NCBI GenBank assembly: GCA_024642205.1
Contig: JAHEBQ010000004.1
Span: 1-64,000, forward strand
Length of the DNA: 64,000 bases
Direction: 5' to 3'
From: Planctomycetaceae bacterium
GTDB lineage: Bacteria; Planctomycetota; Planctomycetia; Pirellulales; Pirellulaceae
The position numbers were made by a program, and so were the translations under genes. Numbering within the stretch: position 1 is the stretch's first letter; each line of letters opens with the position of its first letter. Positions 35,850 through 45,639 of this stretch are shown in pieces. The notes under the pieces were generated by a model. That model saw only the letters and a program-made list of their open reading frames with translations, did not search any database and had not been told where the DNA came from.

Positions 35850-37169
35850 TTAGAAGCAGAATTCGCCGCCGTAATAGAATCCGTACAGCAACAGGTCTCC
35901 ATTGGAGTTGGCTGATCCCAGTGCCCGGGTGTCGGTGAAATCACGCGGAATCTGGTCGTCGGCAAGAGCGACCCCGGCAATTCCCATTGCTCGGTAGCCA
36001 ATCCGGGCACGTGCATTACACGAGAACTGGTAAATCAGGCCAAGGTCGATCTGTCCCAGGACGGCTGCGTCATTCTTGGTGTCCGAATAATCCATTGCCC
36101 AATAACTGTCGCTGTCAACGATCTGTTGACGGGTTTCGATGTGGTTATTGAAGATACCGGCCGTCCCTGCGTAGGCCAGGCGAAATCGGTCGCTCAAGCA
36201 GATTTCACTGCGTCCGCCGAGTTGGAAACCGACCAGCGTGTTTTCCGCCTCAAGTGAATACTCGATGGTCGCCGGGTAGGCCGCCGACGAAGAATAGCTT
36301 ACATCACGGAGGCTTTCGTCAAAGTCGAACAACCGGAAACCGCCAAGCAATTCGTATGTCGCACATCGCCCAAAGCGAGTCGTGTACTGGCCACCGTTTC
36401 GCAACAGGTTGAATTCAAAATTGTAAATATCGGTGTCACGGAAAACGCGTGTTCGATCGCCCGAGTCGTAGATATCCTGGACGGTGGCACCGCTCGGTGG
36501 GTGAGACACAGCGCCCAGTCCATACAGGTGGGTCGAAGTTGTTCCGTCCAGTGTGACATCGGATTCTTCGTCAACACCCCAAAAGATGGCCTCCCATCCG
36601 GAACCGCTGCACCCGCGTTTGGCAATCGAAAAAGCCAGGCCGTTCATGTTTCCGTTGGTAACGTCATCGGAGTACAACACGTCTCCAGCGGCATTGCAGG
36701 CCAGTCGCTGACCATCGTCGTAGTCGCGGCGGAATGAAAGGCCATAGACGCCCAGCACCCAGTTCGCGTTTTCACCGCCGCAAACAGATTTTTCAGGACT
36801 GTAGACCGGTGCGCCACAACCAGCATCACCGGAATTGGAATCAAGGTAGCTGCCGTTACCATAGCCGTCCGTCGAAACGACACCGTCGCGTCCGGGCATC
36901 TGGCCAGTTATCGCGCCGTTGTCAACTTGAACTCCCATCTGTGCGGGTGCGATCGCCGTACCGGCGGTCACCGTTGCCGATTGGGTCGTGCGGTAACTGG
37001 CGGGAACGGCGCCATTTGTCTGGCTTCCGTACGGGTCTCCATAGCCCGCCCGGGCAAGAATCGACTGATAGGATCCAATCCTCGCCGGTTCATCCCATTG
37101 AGCATTGGCCGCGTTGGCCATCGCCGCAGTTACGACTACCGCCATGCATGTTTGCCAAAAACACTTCAT
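35850..37169 (-). CDS. Outer-membrane beta-barrel protein of planctomycete type
   Basis: 439 residues. A signal peptide (CFWQTCMAVVVTAAMANAAN) precedes a low-complexity N-terminal segment. The rest is strands with alternating polarity, ending YYGGEFCF with a C-terminal Phe, the classical mark of an outer-membrane barrel. The pattern WVLGVYGLSFRRDYDDG and the many short strands resemble the BBP7-type barrels common in planctomycetes; I recognise this only by pattern. AAGGAG lies 6 bases before ATG 37169; the longer frame to 37226 precedes the signal peptide. Function unknown; a porin or surface structural role is plausible. A strong terminator follows. Confidence 0.72.
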   Translation of the reverse strand: MKCFWQTCMAVVVTAAMANAANAQWDEPARIGSYQSILARAGYGDPYGSQTNGAVPASYRTTQSATVTAGTAIAPAQMGVQVDNGAITGQMPGRDGVVSTDGYGNGSYLDSNSGDAGCGAPVYSPEKSVCGGENANWVLGVYGLSFRRDYDDGQRLACNAAGDVLYSDDVTNGNMNGLAFSIAKRGCSGSGWEAIFWGVDEESDVTLDGTTSTHLYGLGAVSHPPSGATVQDIYDSGDRTRVFRDTDIYNFEFNLLRNGGQYTTRFGRCATYELLGGFRLFDFDESLRDVSYSSSAAYPATIEYSLEAENTLVGFQLGGRSEICLSDRFRLAYAGTAGIFNNHIETRQQIVDSDSYWAMDYSDTKNDAAVLGQIDLGLIYQFSCNARARIGYRAMGIAGVALADDQIPRDFTDTRALGSANSNGDLLLYGFYYGGEFCF

Positions 37170-37752
37170 TACAAACTCCTTTTTGTATTGATCCCCTGCC
37201 CTGCAAGCGTGGCGTGGCGTGGTCAACTTGAACTGGTAACGCTCGTTGAGATACCGGACCGGCGTCCGGAAATATCTGCATCGTGAGCCGATTCCTTACA
37301 ACGTCTGCGTTTGACATCGTCCGAGGATCCGGAGGAATCGAAACGAAGTTTTCCTCAAATCCACAAATATCAGAACACCGCACGGACCAACCCAAACCGC
37401 CGAGATTACCGTCCAATGCAAAATGAATTGTCCGAGTTGCCTGGCCCGATTCTTGGGGAACTCCTGCCTCGTCCGCAAAGTCTAGCTTTTCGTTCTGATA
37501 CGATCAGAACCTGGCAATCCATGTTTCGTAACCGTATCAACCGGAGTTTCGGTGGGTCGGCGGTTATTCCCTAAGGATCCGGCCAGGTAAAATGGCGTTG
37601 ATGGCGACGCCCATTCGGACAAAACGGCTCGCAGATGTGACATCAGTCAATCCAGATCAACCGAATTTCCAGCCAACACTCAAAGAACCGAATGGTCTGA
37701 TTATCCCAGGTCATTCCGGTAGCCGCAGATGATTCGAACAGGTTCGACGGCT
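37170..37752. other. Long intergenic region, no gene supported
   Basis: About 580 bp between two minus-strand genes. Open frames of 60-87 codons exist on both strands (for example 37311-37574 plus) but show no family resemblance, no ribosome-binding site of note and no similarity to nearby proteins. A promoter for the barrel gene must lie near 37200-37300. Confidence 0.4.
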
Positions 37753-38292
37753 TTATACGCCCAGTTCCGAAACATGTACGAGGGCGGTGAATTTCACACC
37801 AACCTTTGCAAAGATCTCGGCGGATTGATCGCCGCGGTCGACAATCGCAATAATTCGGTCGACTTTCAAGCCAAATTCCCGTGCATGTTCGATCGCCCGC
37901 AATGAACTGCCGCCGGTTGTGATTACATCTTCCAGCATAACGACGGTTTGACCCGGTTCAACGGGCCCCTCAACTTGCTGGCCCGTGCCATGGGCCTTGG
38001 CTTCCTTGCGGACAATGAAGCCTTTGAGAGGCCTGGATTGCTGCCATGCACAAGTGATCACGGCCGCAGTGATCGGGTCGGCACCGATTGCCATTCCACC
38101 GACCGCATCGGGCAAGTCATCACCCATGGAATCAAGAATTCCAGCCGCGATGACGTTGGCTCCTTCTCCGTCCAGCGTCAATTTTCGGCAATCCAGATAG
38201 TAACTGGCTTGTTTGCCAGATGCCAAAGTGAAGCTACCGAAACGCAGCGCGTGTCTTTTCACCAATTCGATTAGTCGTTGTCGATCGTACAA
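37753..38292 (-). CDS. pyrE: Orotate phosphoribosyltransferase
   Basis: 179 residues. Transfers the ribose phosphate of PRPP to orotate in pyrimidine synthesis. Motifs: ASGKQASYYLDCRKLTLDGEG at the start, KGFIVRKEAKAHGTGQ flap and the PRPP loop VVMLEDVITTGGSSLRAIE. The TTG start at 38292 has GAGG five bases upstream, and no better start lies nearby. It stands alone, divergent from the sulfatase-fold gene. Confidence 0.95.
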   Translation of the reverse strand: MYDRQRLIELVKRHALRFGSFTLASGKQASYYLDCRKLTLDGEGANVIAAGILDSMGDDLPDAVGGMAIGADPITAAVITCAWQQSRPLKGFIVRKEAKAHGTGQQVEGPVEPGQTVVMLEDVITTGGSSLRAIEHAREFGLKVDRIIAIVDRGDQSAEIFAKVGVKFTALVHVSELGV

Positions 38293-38456
38293 GTTGTCCT
38301 CTGTCGTTTCCGCCCGGTGTCACTGAATCCCTGGTGACAATATGATGGTTTCCGTCGATTCGTCAATGAGCGATGACGTGCCGTAGAGATCGAATGCTCT
38401 TGTTGAGTTATCAAGTTCTCTGGCGTTTCGTTGTCCGTCTTTCACCATGTTTGCGT

Positions 38457-39671
38457 ATGAGCCAACCTGAAATTCGAAGTGCCGTTGTCCTGGTGGTTGA
38501 CCGATTGGGCGCCAACATGCTGGGCGCTTATGGCAGCACCTGGTTTGAAACGCAGAATTTCAACCGTTTGGCGGCACGATCGCTGGTTTTTGACCATGCG
38601 ATTACAACCACACCTGAGCTGGCAGCAGCTTATCGCGGGCTGTGGGATTCAGGTGCCGAGACAAACATGTTGAAGCAAATCCGTGAAGCCGGGTTCAGCC
38701 CCGTCCTGCTGACAGACGAACCGGAGGTTGCGAATTTGACGTTGGCAGAGGATTTCGACCGGATCATTCCGGTTGATTTGCCGCCAACTCATCGGTTGGC
38801 TAGCTCCCTGGACCAAACCGAATTGGCGAACTTTTTTGCACAAGCCACTCAGGCGATGACGGAAATGGATTCCGGGACGTGCCTGTGGCTTCACTCGCGC
38901 GGACTGAGTGGTGCCTGGGATGCACCTGGGCCATTACGGATCCAGTTGGCGGATCCAGAAGATCCCGACCCACCTCAGTTCCACGAGCCCCCGGTGCGTA
39001 CGTTTGATCCCGAAATGGATGACCCGGACGAGTTGTTGGGGTATCAACAAGTCTGCGCGGCCCAGGTCACATTGCTCGATGATTTCCTGGGCGTCATCCT
39101 CGACTTGTTGGACACGGAACTGGGTGAATCAACCTTGTTTTGCCTGTTTTCTACACGAGGTTATCCCTTGGGAGAGCATGGGCGAGTCGGCGAGCCCCGG
39201 ACAGGAGACCTCGGTTCCTGCTACAGTGAATTGGTTCATGTTCCGATGATGGTATGCTTACCGAATCAACCTGAATTTGAGTCGGCTCGTTCGATTCGAA
39301 CCGGAAGCCTCGTTCAGCTCAATTGGATTTCCGATTTGCTAATCCATTGGTTTGTCTCGAGGCAAGCCGTGGAACGCGCCGTCGAATCGATGTTTTACTC
39401 GCTTCCCGATAAACAACGTGAAGTCGCTTGCACGATTCATGGAGAAGCGGCGGCAATCCACACCCAGGCCTGGAAATTGATTCGCGATCGAACCAAAGTC
39501 GAATTGTTCGCCAAACCCGATGATCGCGGTGAAGTCAACGATGTAAGTCGCCGTTGCCCTCACATTGTCGAATCCCTGGTCCGAGTGCTTGATCAGCTGG
39601 TTATTGGCGGAGAACTCGCGATTCCGGTTGATTTCGAACTACCCGAAGCTCTCGCGACCCGGCTGGACTGA
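38457..39671 (+). CDS. Degenerate sulfatase/alkaline-phosphatase-fold protein
   Basis: 404 residues without a signal peptide. The start SAVVLVVDRLGANMLGAYGSTWFETQNFNRLAARS follows the sulfatase fold (single Asp15 where active enzymes have DD). The later GEHGRVGEP and the alpha/beta order fit the superfamily. At the catalytic segment (ITTTPELAAAYRGLWDSG) the position of formylglycine Cys is Ala56 and of Pro/Ser is Ala58/Tyr59, with only Arg60 kept. It should therefore lack sulfatase activity. It could be a phosphatase- or phosphotransferase-type relative or a binding protein. The longer open frame from 38373 has no support. Start ATG 38457 has no clear ribosome-binding site. Confidence 0.72.
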   Translation: MSQPEIRSAVVLVVDRLGANMLGAYGSTWFETQNFNRLAARSLVFDHAITTTPELAAAYRGLWDSGAETNMLKQIREAGFSPVLLTDEPEVANLTLAEDFDRIIPVDLPPTHRLASSLDQTELANFFAQATQAMTEMDSGTCLWLHSRGLSGAWDAPGPLRIQLADPEDPDPPQFHEPPVRTFDPEMDDPDELLGYQQVCAAQVTLLDDFLGVILDLLDTELGESTLFCLFSTRGYPLGEHGRVGEPRTGDLGSCYSELVHVPMMVCLPNQPEFESARSIRTGSLVQLNWISDLLIHWFVSRQAVERAVESMFYSLPDKQREVACTIHGEAAAIHTQAWKLIRDRTKVELFAKPDDRGEVNDVSRRCPHIVESLVRVLDQLVIGGELAIPVDFELPEALATRLD

Positions 39672-40031
39672 CGAGAAAGGGACCGCTTGCTGTCTCGGGT
39701 CATTAAATTGTCCAATCAAGAAAATTGCGAGATTGCCAACATCCTTGGGAAACACCGCTCCTCTTTCGGGCCAATGTTGCTTGGCCCAGGATGAAATTTT
39801 CGTGGTGAATTCACCTCTGGCTACCGCTGATATCGCCCCAATGCCCTGTTTTTCCCTGCCGGCGATCGTTTTCCGGAAGATCTGCGATGCAACCACCAGG
39901 ATGCTATCACGTGACATGCTGGTTGGACTGGTTACCTGCGCAGTGGATTGGTACAGTCCGCCACTTGATTTTTGCGGGGGATCTCCTCGCTAGCCAATTT
40001 TCACAATCCAACTTGAAGTCAGGCTTTTCGA
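39672..40031 (+). other. Gap with no supported gene
   Basis: 360 bp between two plus-strand genes. Short open frames on both strands (for example 39639-39917 minus) have no recognisable features. Confidence 0.4.
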
Positions 40032-43000
40032 ATGTCCGGACAGGGAAGTCCGAAATTCGTTTTTCCAACCTGCACGGTGCGACAACTGGCCGTGTTAGCG
40101 TTCGTTGCTGCGCAGAGTTTGAGTTGTCTGCAGGGAACTGCCAGTGTCAACGCGCAGGATTTTTATCCATTAGGTCCGACTTCCGCGGTAACCCGTACTG
40201 CGACCAGTCCAGTCAATGGTTCGTCTGTTCGTCGGTTGCGACTTCGGCTTTCGTGGGGTGGCGGTACGCCTCAAACCTGGACCGGAAATATTGATGTACG
40301 CGAGGGTGCGTTTTCCGACGTTGCGCCATTGGGTCTGAACCCGGACGCCAACGCGGCCGTCACGCAGGTCGGCGAGGATTTGGTCGTCCGACATTGGTCA
40401 CCGACCAATTACGGAGGTGCGGACGTAACCCTGACGGGAACCGCTGCAACGCAGGTTCGTTTTGAGGTCGGTTCGATTGAGCAACCCGAAACGCGGTTTG
40501 AACAAACGATGTCGTTTGAAGAATTAGCTGCCGGCACAATCGGTGGCGAGCTGGATTTGCTGGGCAATCGTTGCTCCGTTTCGCGGGCGCCTGGTGACGA
40601 ACTTGAGGTGAGCTTTCAACGCGAGCATCTGGTGTTCAAGCCGGGTGAGTCGTTTACGTTTTCCATTACTCCCAATTCAACTCCGCTTGCCGGACGAACA
40701 GCAAGCTGTCGGGTCAAACTGGTCCCGGCCCACGCAACGGGAATTACCGGGAATCGACCACTTGTTACCCGGCCACTGGTTTCCCAGGCACTGGTCTTTC
40801 AAATGGATGAAAACGGGACGGCAGAATCGCAAGAACTGAGTTTGAATATTCCCGATGAAGAAGCCGTCTACAACATCGAGATTGAACTGGATGCGGGCCG
40901 TTACCAGGCGTCATTCAGCCCCAGGAAAAATACCATTCGTCGGAGCATTCAACTGATCGTGCTGGCCGATCAGGCGACGCGATTCGGTGGGCAGGCCTGG
41001 CGGCAGGTTTCATCGGTTAATGCTGTTGATGTTTCAAGCGAATCGTTTCGAGCCTGGTCCCAGTTTTCTCGCATTGCTGGCTGGCCGACCAAGGACATGT
41101 TGGGTAACGAGCTTCGCTCACCGGTCGTGGTTGAGGAACAAACCATGATGCAACTCTTGCCGGGCGGTTGGCAAGCGATCCCACTAACGATCGATCGGAT
41201 CGGAATGCCACATATTATTGAACTTGAGTATGTTGCCGATGGCGAGACCGCGATCGGCATCAGCCTCTTGCAACCGGACGCTTCCGGCCAGATTCCGAGC
41301 TATGGCTTTGACTCCGGAGTCTTTGTTCCACGATCGCTGGTGTCTCCCAGCAAGGGGGATGGGAGCCGGATTCAGCGGCATCGGTTGACAGTTTGGCCCG
41401 AAACAAAAACGCCCTATTTGCTGGTTGCTAACCGGCACGCAACGGCCAGCGCCACGTTCGGATCGGTCAACGTTCTGGCGGGCCCGGATCGACTCGATCC
41501 CGGCGAGATCGAAAGCGGCTCCAGTCGCGATACGCGAAAGCTCATGGCGTTTTATGAAACGCCGCAGTTCCCGGAGAGTTTTGGCGCCACTGAGTCCATT
41601 GATTCGATGGTCGGCCAGCCGCTCGATGATTGGCGAATGTTCTACGAAGGAGCCAGCAGGTTCATTGACTACCTGAAAGCCAACTCCTATCGCGGCGCGT
41701 TCATTACCGTCGCTTGCGATGGAAGCGCAATTTATCCGAGCCAGTTGTTGTTGCCGTCTCCGAAACACGACAACGGTACGTTTTTCAGCTCGGGTCAGGA
41801 TCCAGTCCGCAAGGACGTTCTGGAAATGTTGTTTCGAATGTTCGAACGGGAAGGATTGGTTTTGGTGCCAACGCTTGCGTTGTCGAGTCCCCTGCCGGAA
41901 GTGGAAGTCCTGCGTCGACGGGATGGATTGAATCCTGATTTCGAGTCGATTGAGGTTGACGCAACCAATCGCTCAACTGCGATGGATGACCGCCTCCCGA
42001 TTTACAATCCATTGAATCTGACCGTTCAACACGCGGCCAGCCGAGTAGTGGAAGAGCTGGCTGAGCGGTACCGGACGTTTCGCACGTTTGAGGGTGTGGC
42101 GATTATCTGCCGCCCCGACACATTTACGTTGCTCCCCGGCCGCCAATGCGGCAATGATACGTTAACGGTCCAGCGGTTTTTTCAATCCCAACCCGATCTT
42201 GGGGAATTGCCGAATCAGTGGTCGGAAGTTCAAGACATCCTCGCCGGTTCGCATCAGCAGCAATGGATCCAATGGCGGGCAGCCCAGATGACCCTGTGGT
42301 ATCAGGAACTCGCGACCAGGGTCCAGCGGGCGCTGCCAAATGGACGGCTATTCCTGGCTCCAATTGATCTTTATCGTGGCCAGGAGACAGCTTCGGCGCT
42401 GAGTCCGAGTTTGCACTCGTCAACTGATTTTGAGCGGGTCATGTTACATTTGGGATTTGAAGCGAAGCTCGTCCGTTCAATCCCTGAATCCAATCCGGCG
42501 TCCGGTAGTGGCGATATCGTATTCCTGAACCCGCACCGGATTGCTCCCGACCAAGCCCTGTCGTCTCAGCGAGTCGAATTGGCCGTTGAAAGCTCAAGAC
42601 AGGCTCAGGCCTTTTTCGCCGATGCCGACTACGCCGGTGACTTGTATACGCATCGAGTTTCGTGGGCGCACTTTGCCCAGTTGCAAGCCCAGAGCCCGTT
42701 TGGAATTCAGCGTTCGCCATTGATGCGACTCCAGCAGATGTCACCGGCTGCATCCTTTAACCGGAAGCGTTTTGTGCAGAGTATCAAGGACCGGGATGCG
42801 AGAATGTTGGTCGATGGTGGCGGGATGATCACGATGGGGCAGGAAGCGTCGATCGCCGAAATGATGCGAGTTTTTGGTCAACTTCCCGACGCACGTTTTA
42901 CGGATGTGATTTCGGGAGAAAATCCGGATGTGAATGCGACGCCGCTTGCGGTCCGGCAGCTTCAATACGGAGACGATACTTATTTTTACGTGGCCAATGC

Positions 43001-44210
43001 GTCGCCCTGGCCGACGCGCGTCACACTGTTCTTGAATTCGCAATCTGCCGAGACACCCGTAATCGAATCCTTGTCCGGCCCGCAACAGCAACTCATTGCA
43101 GGTCCACTGACCAAAACGGCAACGTCGCCCCGAATGCTCAGCGTCTCGTATCCCAAGCCAAGCGGGAACTCGTTCGAAGTCAACGCCCAGGTGCCAGCAT
43201 ACGGACTGTTGGGAGGCCGCATGTCGAAGGAACATCGACTATTTGATTTCGGGTTTGGATTGCCGGCAGACGCAGACGAGGATCTCCGCCGCCATGTTTT
43301 TGCGCTGCAAGCCAAACTCACCAAGTCGGGGAATCCGGGACCTGTGACAGTGCTTGAGAATTCCGGCTTTGAGTTCAACGGTCAACCGACGCTGGGAGGC
43401 TGGGAAACCGGCCACCAGTCGACCGGAAAAGTTCGTTTGGATCTGAATCAGGACGGGTCGGAATCGAGGCCGCCGATGGGACGAGCATCGTTGCGAATGG
43501 AAAACAAGGACCCGGATCCGGTTTGGGTCCGAAGCAACGTGTTTGAAGCGGGAAATACGGGACGGTTATCGATTTCAGTTTGGCTCAAAACGAATGATAC
43601 TGCCCAACAGCCACCGTTGAGGTTGGCGCTGGAGGGTCAATCCGGCGGGACGAACTATTACCGGTTTGGTTCGGTCGGTAGTTTGTCCCCCGACTCCCGG
43701 TCGAACCAAATCGAGTCGAGATGGAAACGCTTCGCGGTTCATTTTGATGATTTGCCATTGGAAGGTCTGTCGAATGTCCGAATCGGGTTTGACTTGATGG
43801 GGCCAGGTCAGGTGAACATCGACAACGTACAGGTGTTTGACCGCTGGTTCGATGAAAACGATGCCAAGACAATCACGCAGATGCTGGCCAGTACCGGTCC
43901 ACTGCTTTCCAATCCTGCGACCTTTGATAATTGTCGCCGACTGTTGGATGGCTATTGGCTCAGGTTTCTTGATCAGTTCATTGAGATCGAGGAATCAACG
44001 GACGACGTTCGAGACAATGAAGCTCGAGCAACCGAATCGGAATCCGTTCCAGGCAAAACCGGCCAGGACTCCACGGCCTCCCGCTCCGAGTCGGCCAATG
44101 CGTCATTAGAGTTGAGGAACGACAACTCCCACAATCAGGGCAGCGAAACCGCTCCGATGTTCCGCCGGTTTCGAAACCTCGTACCCCAACGGAAGCAGAC
44201 GCTACGGTAG
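40032..44210 (+). CDS. Very large secreted protein, TIM-barrel-like centre and C-terminal jelly-roll
   Basis: 1392 residues. A hydrophobic N-terminal segment (TVRQLAVLAFVAAQSLSCL) suggests export. Residues 50-500 are beta-rich. About residues 550-925 alternate strands and helices and recall family-10/GHL10 glycosidase barrels (GAFITVACDGSAIYPSQLL; EGLVLVPTLAL), but no catalytic Glu pair can be placed safely. Near 1100 a jelly-roll begins (VTVLENSGFEFNGQ), resembling a carbohydrate-binding module. The last 70 residues are Ser/Glu-rich. Probable role: surface polysaccharide processing, by inference. It overlaps nothing and ends 2 bp before the convergent lpxK stop. ATG 40032 is preceded by no clear ribosome-binding site. 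Confidence 0.62.
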   Translation: MSGQGSPKFVFPTCTVRQLAVLAFVAAQSLSCLQGTASVNAQDFYPLGPTSAVTRTATSPVNGSSVRRLRLRLSWGGGTPQTWTGNIDVREGAFSDVAPLGLNPDANAAVTQVGEDLVVRHWSPTNYGGADVTLTGTAATQVRFEVGSIEQPETRFEQTMSFEELAAGTIGGELDLLGNRCSVSRAPGDELEVSFQREHLVFKPGESFTFSITPNSTPLAGRTASCRVKLVPAHATGITGNRPLVTRPLVSQALVFQMDENGTAESQELSLNIPDEEAVYNIEIELDAGRYQASFSPRKNTIRRSIQLIVLADQATRFGGQAWRQVSSVNAVDVSSESFRAWSQFSRIAGWPTKDMLGNELRSPVVVEEQTMMQLLPGGWQAIPLTIDRIGMPHIIELEYVADGETAIGISLLQPDASGQIPSYGFDSGVFVPRSLVSPSKGDGSRIQRHRLTVWPETKTPYLLVANRHATASATFGSVNVLAGPDRLDPGEIESGSSRDTRKLMAFYETPQFPESFGATESIDSMVGQPLDDWRMFYEGASRFIDYLKANSYRGAFITVACDGSAIYPSQLLLPSPKHDNGTFFSSGQDPVRKDVLEMLFRMFEREGLVLVPTLALSSPLPEVEVLRRRDGLNPDFESIEVDATNRSTAMDDRLPIYNPLNLTVQHAASRVVEELAERYRTFRTFEGVAIICRPDTFTLLPGRQCGNDTLTVQRFFQSQPDLGELPNQWSEVQDILAGSHQQQWIQWRAAQMTLWYQELATRVQRALPNGRLFLAPIDLYRGQETASALSPSLHSSTDFERVMLHLGFEAKLVRSIPESNPASGSGDIVFLNPHRIAPDQALSSQRVELAVESSRQAQAFFADADYAGDLYTHRVSWAHFAQLQAQSPFGIQRSPLMRLQQMSPAASFNRKRFVQSIKDRDARMLVDGGGMITMGQEASIAEMMRVFGQLPDARFTDVISGENPDVNATPLAVRQLQYGDDTYFYVANASPWPTRVTLFLNSQSAETPVIESLSGPQQQLIAGPLTKTATSPRMLSVSYPKPSGNSFEVNAQVPAYGLLGGRMSKEHRLFDFGFGLPADADEDLRRHVFALQAKLTKSGNPGPVTVLENSGFEFNGQPTLGGWETGHQSTGKVRLDLNQDGSESRPPMGRASLRMENKDPDPVWVRSNVFEAGNTGRLSISVWLKTNDTAQQPPLRLALEGQSGGTNYYRFGSVGSLSPDSRSNQIESRWKRFAVHFDDLPLEGLSNVRIGFDLMGPGQVNIDNVQVFDRWFDENDAKTITQMLASTGPLLSNPATFDNCRRLLDGYWLRFLDQFIEIEESTDDVRDNEARATESESVPGKTGQDSTASRSESANASLELRNDNSHNQGSETAPMFRRFRNLVPQRKQTLR

Positions 44211-44212
44211 CC

Positions 44213-45307
44213 TCATTTGTTAGCCACGATTTGATCTGCGAGACGATCAAAGGATTGTTCGATCTCAGCCTGGCCGGTGATGAACTCGATGTCAATCAAG
44301 ACCGCGTAAACCGGAATTCCCGAAAGCCGATTCGCGCAGACTTTCACCAGGTCTTTGTGAGTACAGACAATCGCCGTTGCTCCGCAAGCCATGGCCGATC
44401 GGCCGATATGTTCCAGATCCGCACGCTGATAGGCGTGATGATCCGGGTACACGACGGAGTCAGCGATGTTGCATTGCAGCTGTTCGAGAGTGCGCAGAAA
44501 ATTATCCGGGTTTCCGATGCCGCAAAAAAAGAAAACCGATTGGCCATTCACGGATTCGAGATCCGCCTGCTGGCCGTCGGATTGAAGCAGCCGGGTGGCC
44601 GTGGTTCGCGTTTCGGCAATCGGCTTGTCGCCAATCTGTGAGCGGATCCTGGCCAGAATGTTCTTGCGATCGCGATCGCTGACGAGGTTGGCGCGGGTCA
44701 GGATCACCGCGTCCGCGCGGCGGAGGCTCGATAAAGGTTCACGCAGCAAACCGCGAGGCAGCATCCGGTTGAAACCAAACGGTTCGGTCGCATCGATCAA
44801 TACCAGATCAACATCGCGGTGGAGCTGGCGATGTTGAAAAGCATCGTCAAGGACGATAATCTGGGACTCAAATTCTTCCACCGCGATCTCCGACATTCGA
44901 TACCGATCAGGGTCCTGCAGGTGGGGGACATCGATGAGTCGGTGTTCCATTTCAAGCGCTTCGTCATTGGGTCCGGCGGGGCCACCGCTGTTTTTTGCGC
45001 CGTATCCCCGACTGATCAGAACGACTCGCAAATTCCGGGTTCGCAGGAATCGGGCGATCCAAATGACCAAAGGCGTTTTGCCGGTTCCGCCCGTCGTCAG
45101 GTTGCCGACAGAAATGACCGGGATCGCCGCTCTTTTAATGACAATTTGATTGTTTTTCATTTGGGCGCGATCAAATCTCCGGTTGCGCCCTTGAATTGCG
45201 ATCCGGTACAACGGCGTAAGACAGCCGAGTCCGGCTCGAACCGTGCCTGCGACGAACCCCTTGCGTTTGCCACTGATCATTTCAAGGAGTTTGGTCTGGT
45301 CGAACAT
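44213..45307 (-). CDS. lpxK: Tetraacyldisaccharide 4'-kinase (lipid A)
   Basis: 364 residues from ATG 45307. Phosphorylates the 4' position of the lipid A precursor at the inner membrane. The N-terminus is an amphipathic/hydrophobic helix (GTVRAGLGCLTPLYRIAI). The Walker A motif is NLTTGGTGKTPLV, and the downstream segments LISRGYG, VLDDAFQHRQLHRDVDLVLID and LLREPLSSLRRADAVILTR are characteristic of LpxK. The final stretch ends FDRLADQIVANK. The open frame to 45403 is probably too long; the chosen Met precedes the membrane helix. It shows this planctomycete makes lipid A. Confidence 0.93.
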   Translation of the reverse strand: MFDQTKLLEMISGKRKGFVAGTVRAGLGCLTPLYRIAIQGRNRRFDRAQMKNNQIVIKRAAIPVISVGNLTTGGTGKTPLVIWIARFLRTRNLRVVLISRGYGAKNSGGPAGPNDEALEMEHRLIDVPHLQDPDRYRMSEIAVEEFESQIIVLDDAFQHRQLHRDVDLVLIDATEPFGFNRMLPRGLLREPLSSLRRADAVILTRANLVSDRDRKNILARIRSQIGDKPIAETRTTATRLLQSDGQQADLESVNGQSVFFFCGIGNPDNFLRTLEQLQCNIADSVVYPDHHAYQRADLEHIGRSAMACGATAIVCTHKDLVKVCANRLSGIPVYAVLIDIEFITGQAEIEQSFDRLADQIVANK

Positions 45308-45639
45308 GCCGCTAGTATGTTCGTGCCGATGCCGTTTGATCAAGGTGACTCGTACGTCCACGACACTTGCCACGCCTCTGGCTGAAAGCAACGGGTGGTC
45401 CACGCGGCTTCGCAGTCGATTGCAAGACGGTATAATTGTTGAAGTCCTGGTGCATCCATGCTACATACAGGCCAGCAATCGCGCGTGTCGAAGGGTTGTT
45501 TTGCGGAGACCATCGATTGACTGCGGACATGGCTTTTCCCTTCGTGAGAAAACACTCAATCACGGAGTGAATGGCTACCTGTTGGCCGCGGATGCACGCC
45601 CGGCATTGTTCAAGTCTGTTTTACCTGCCATTTGAATTC
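45308..45639. other. Divergent region lpxK/yceH
   Basis: 332 bp between divergent genes, expected to hold both promoters. I see no clear hexamer pair, hairpin or small gene. Confidence 0.4.
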
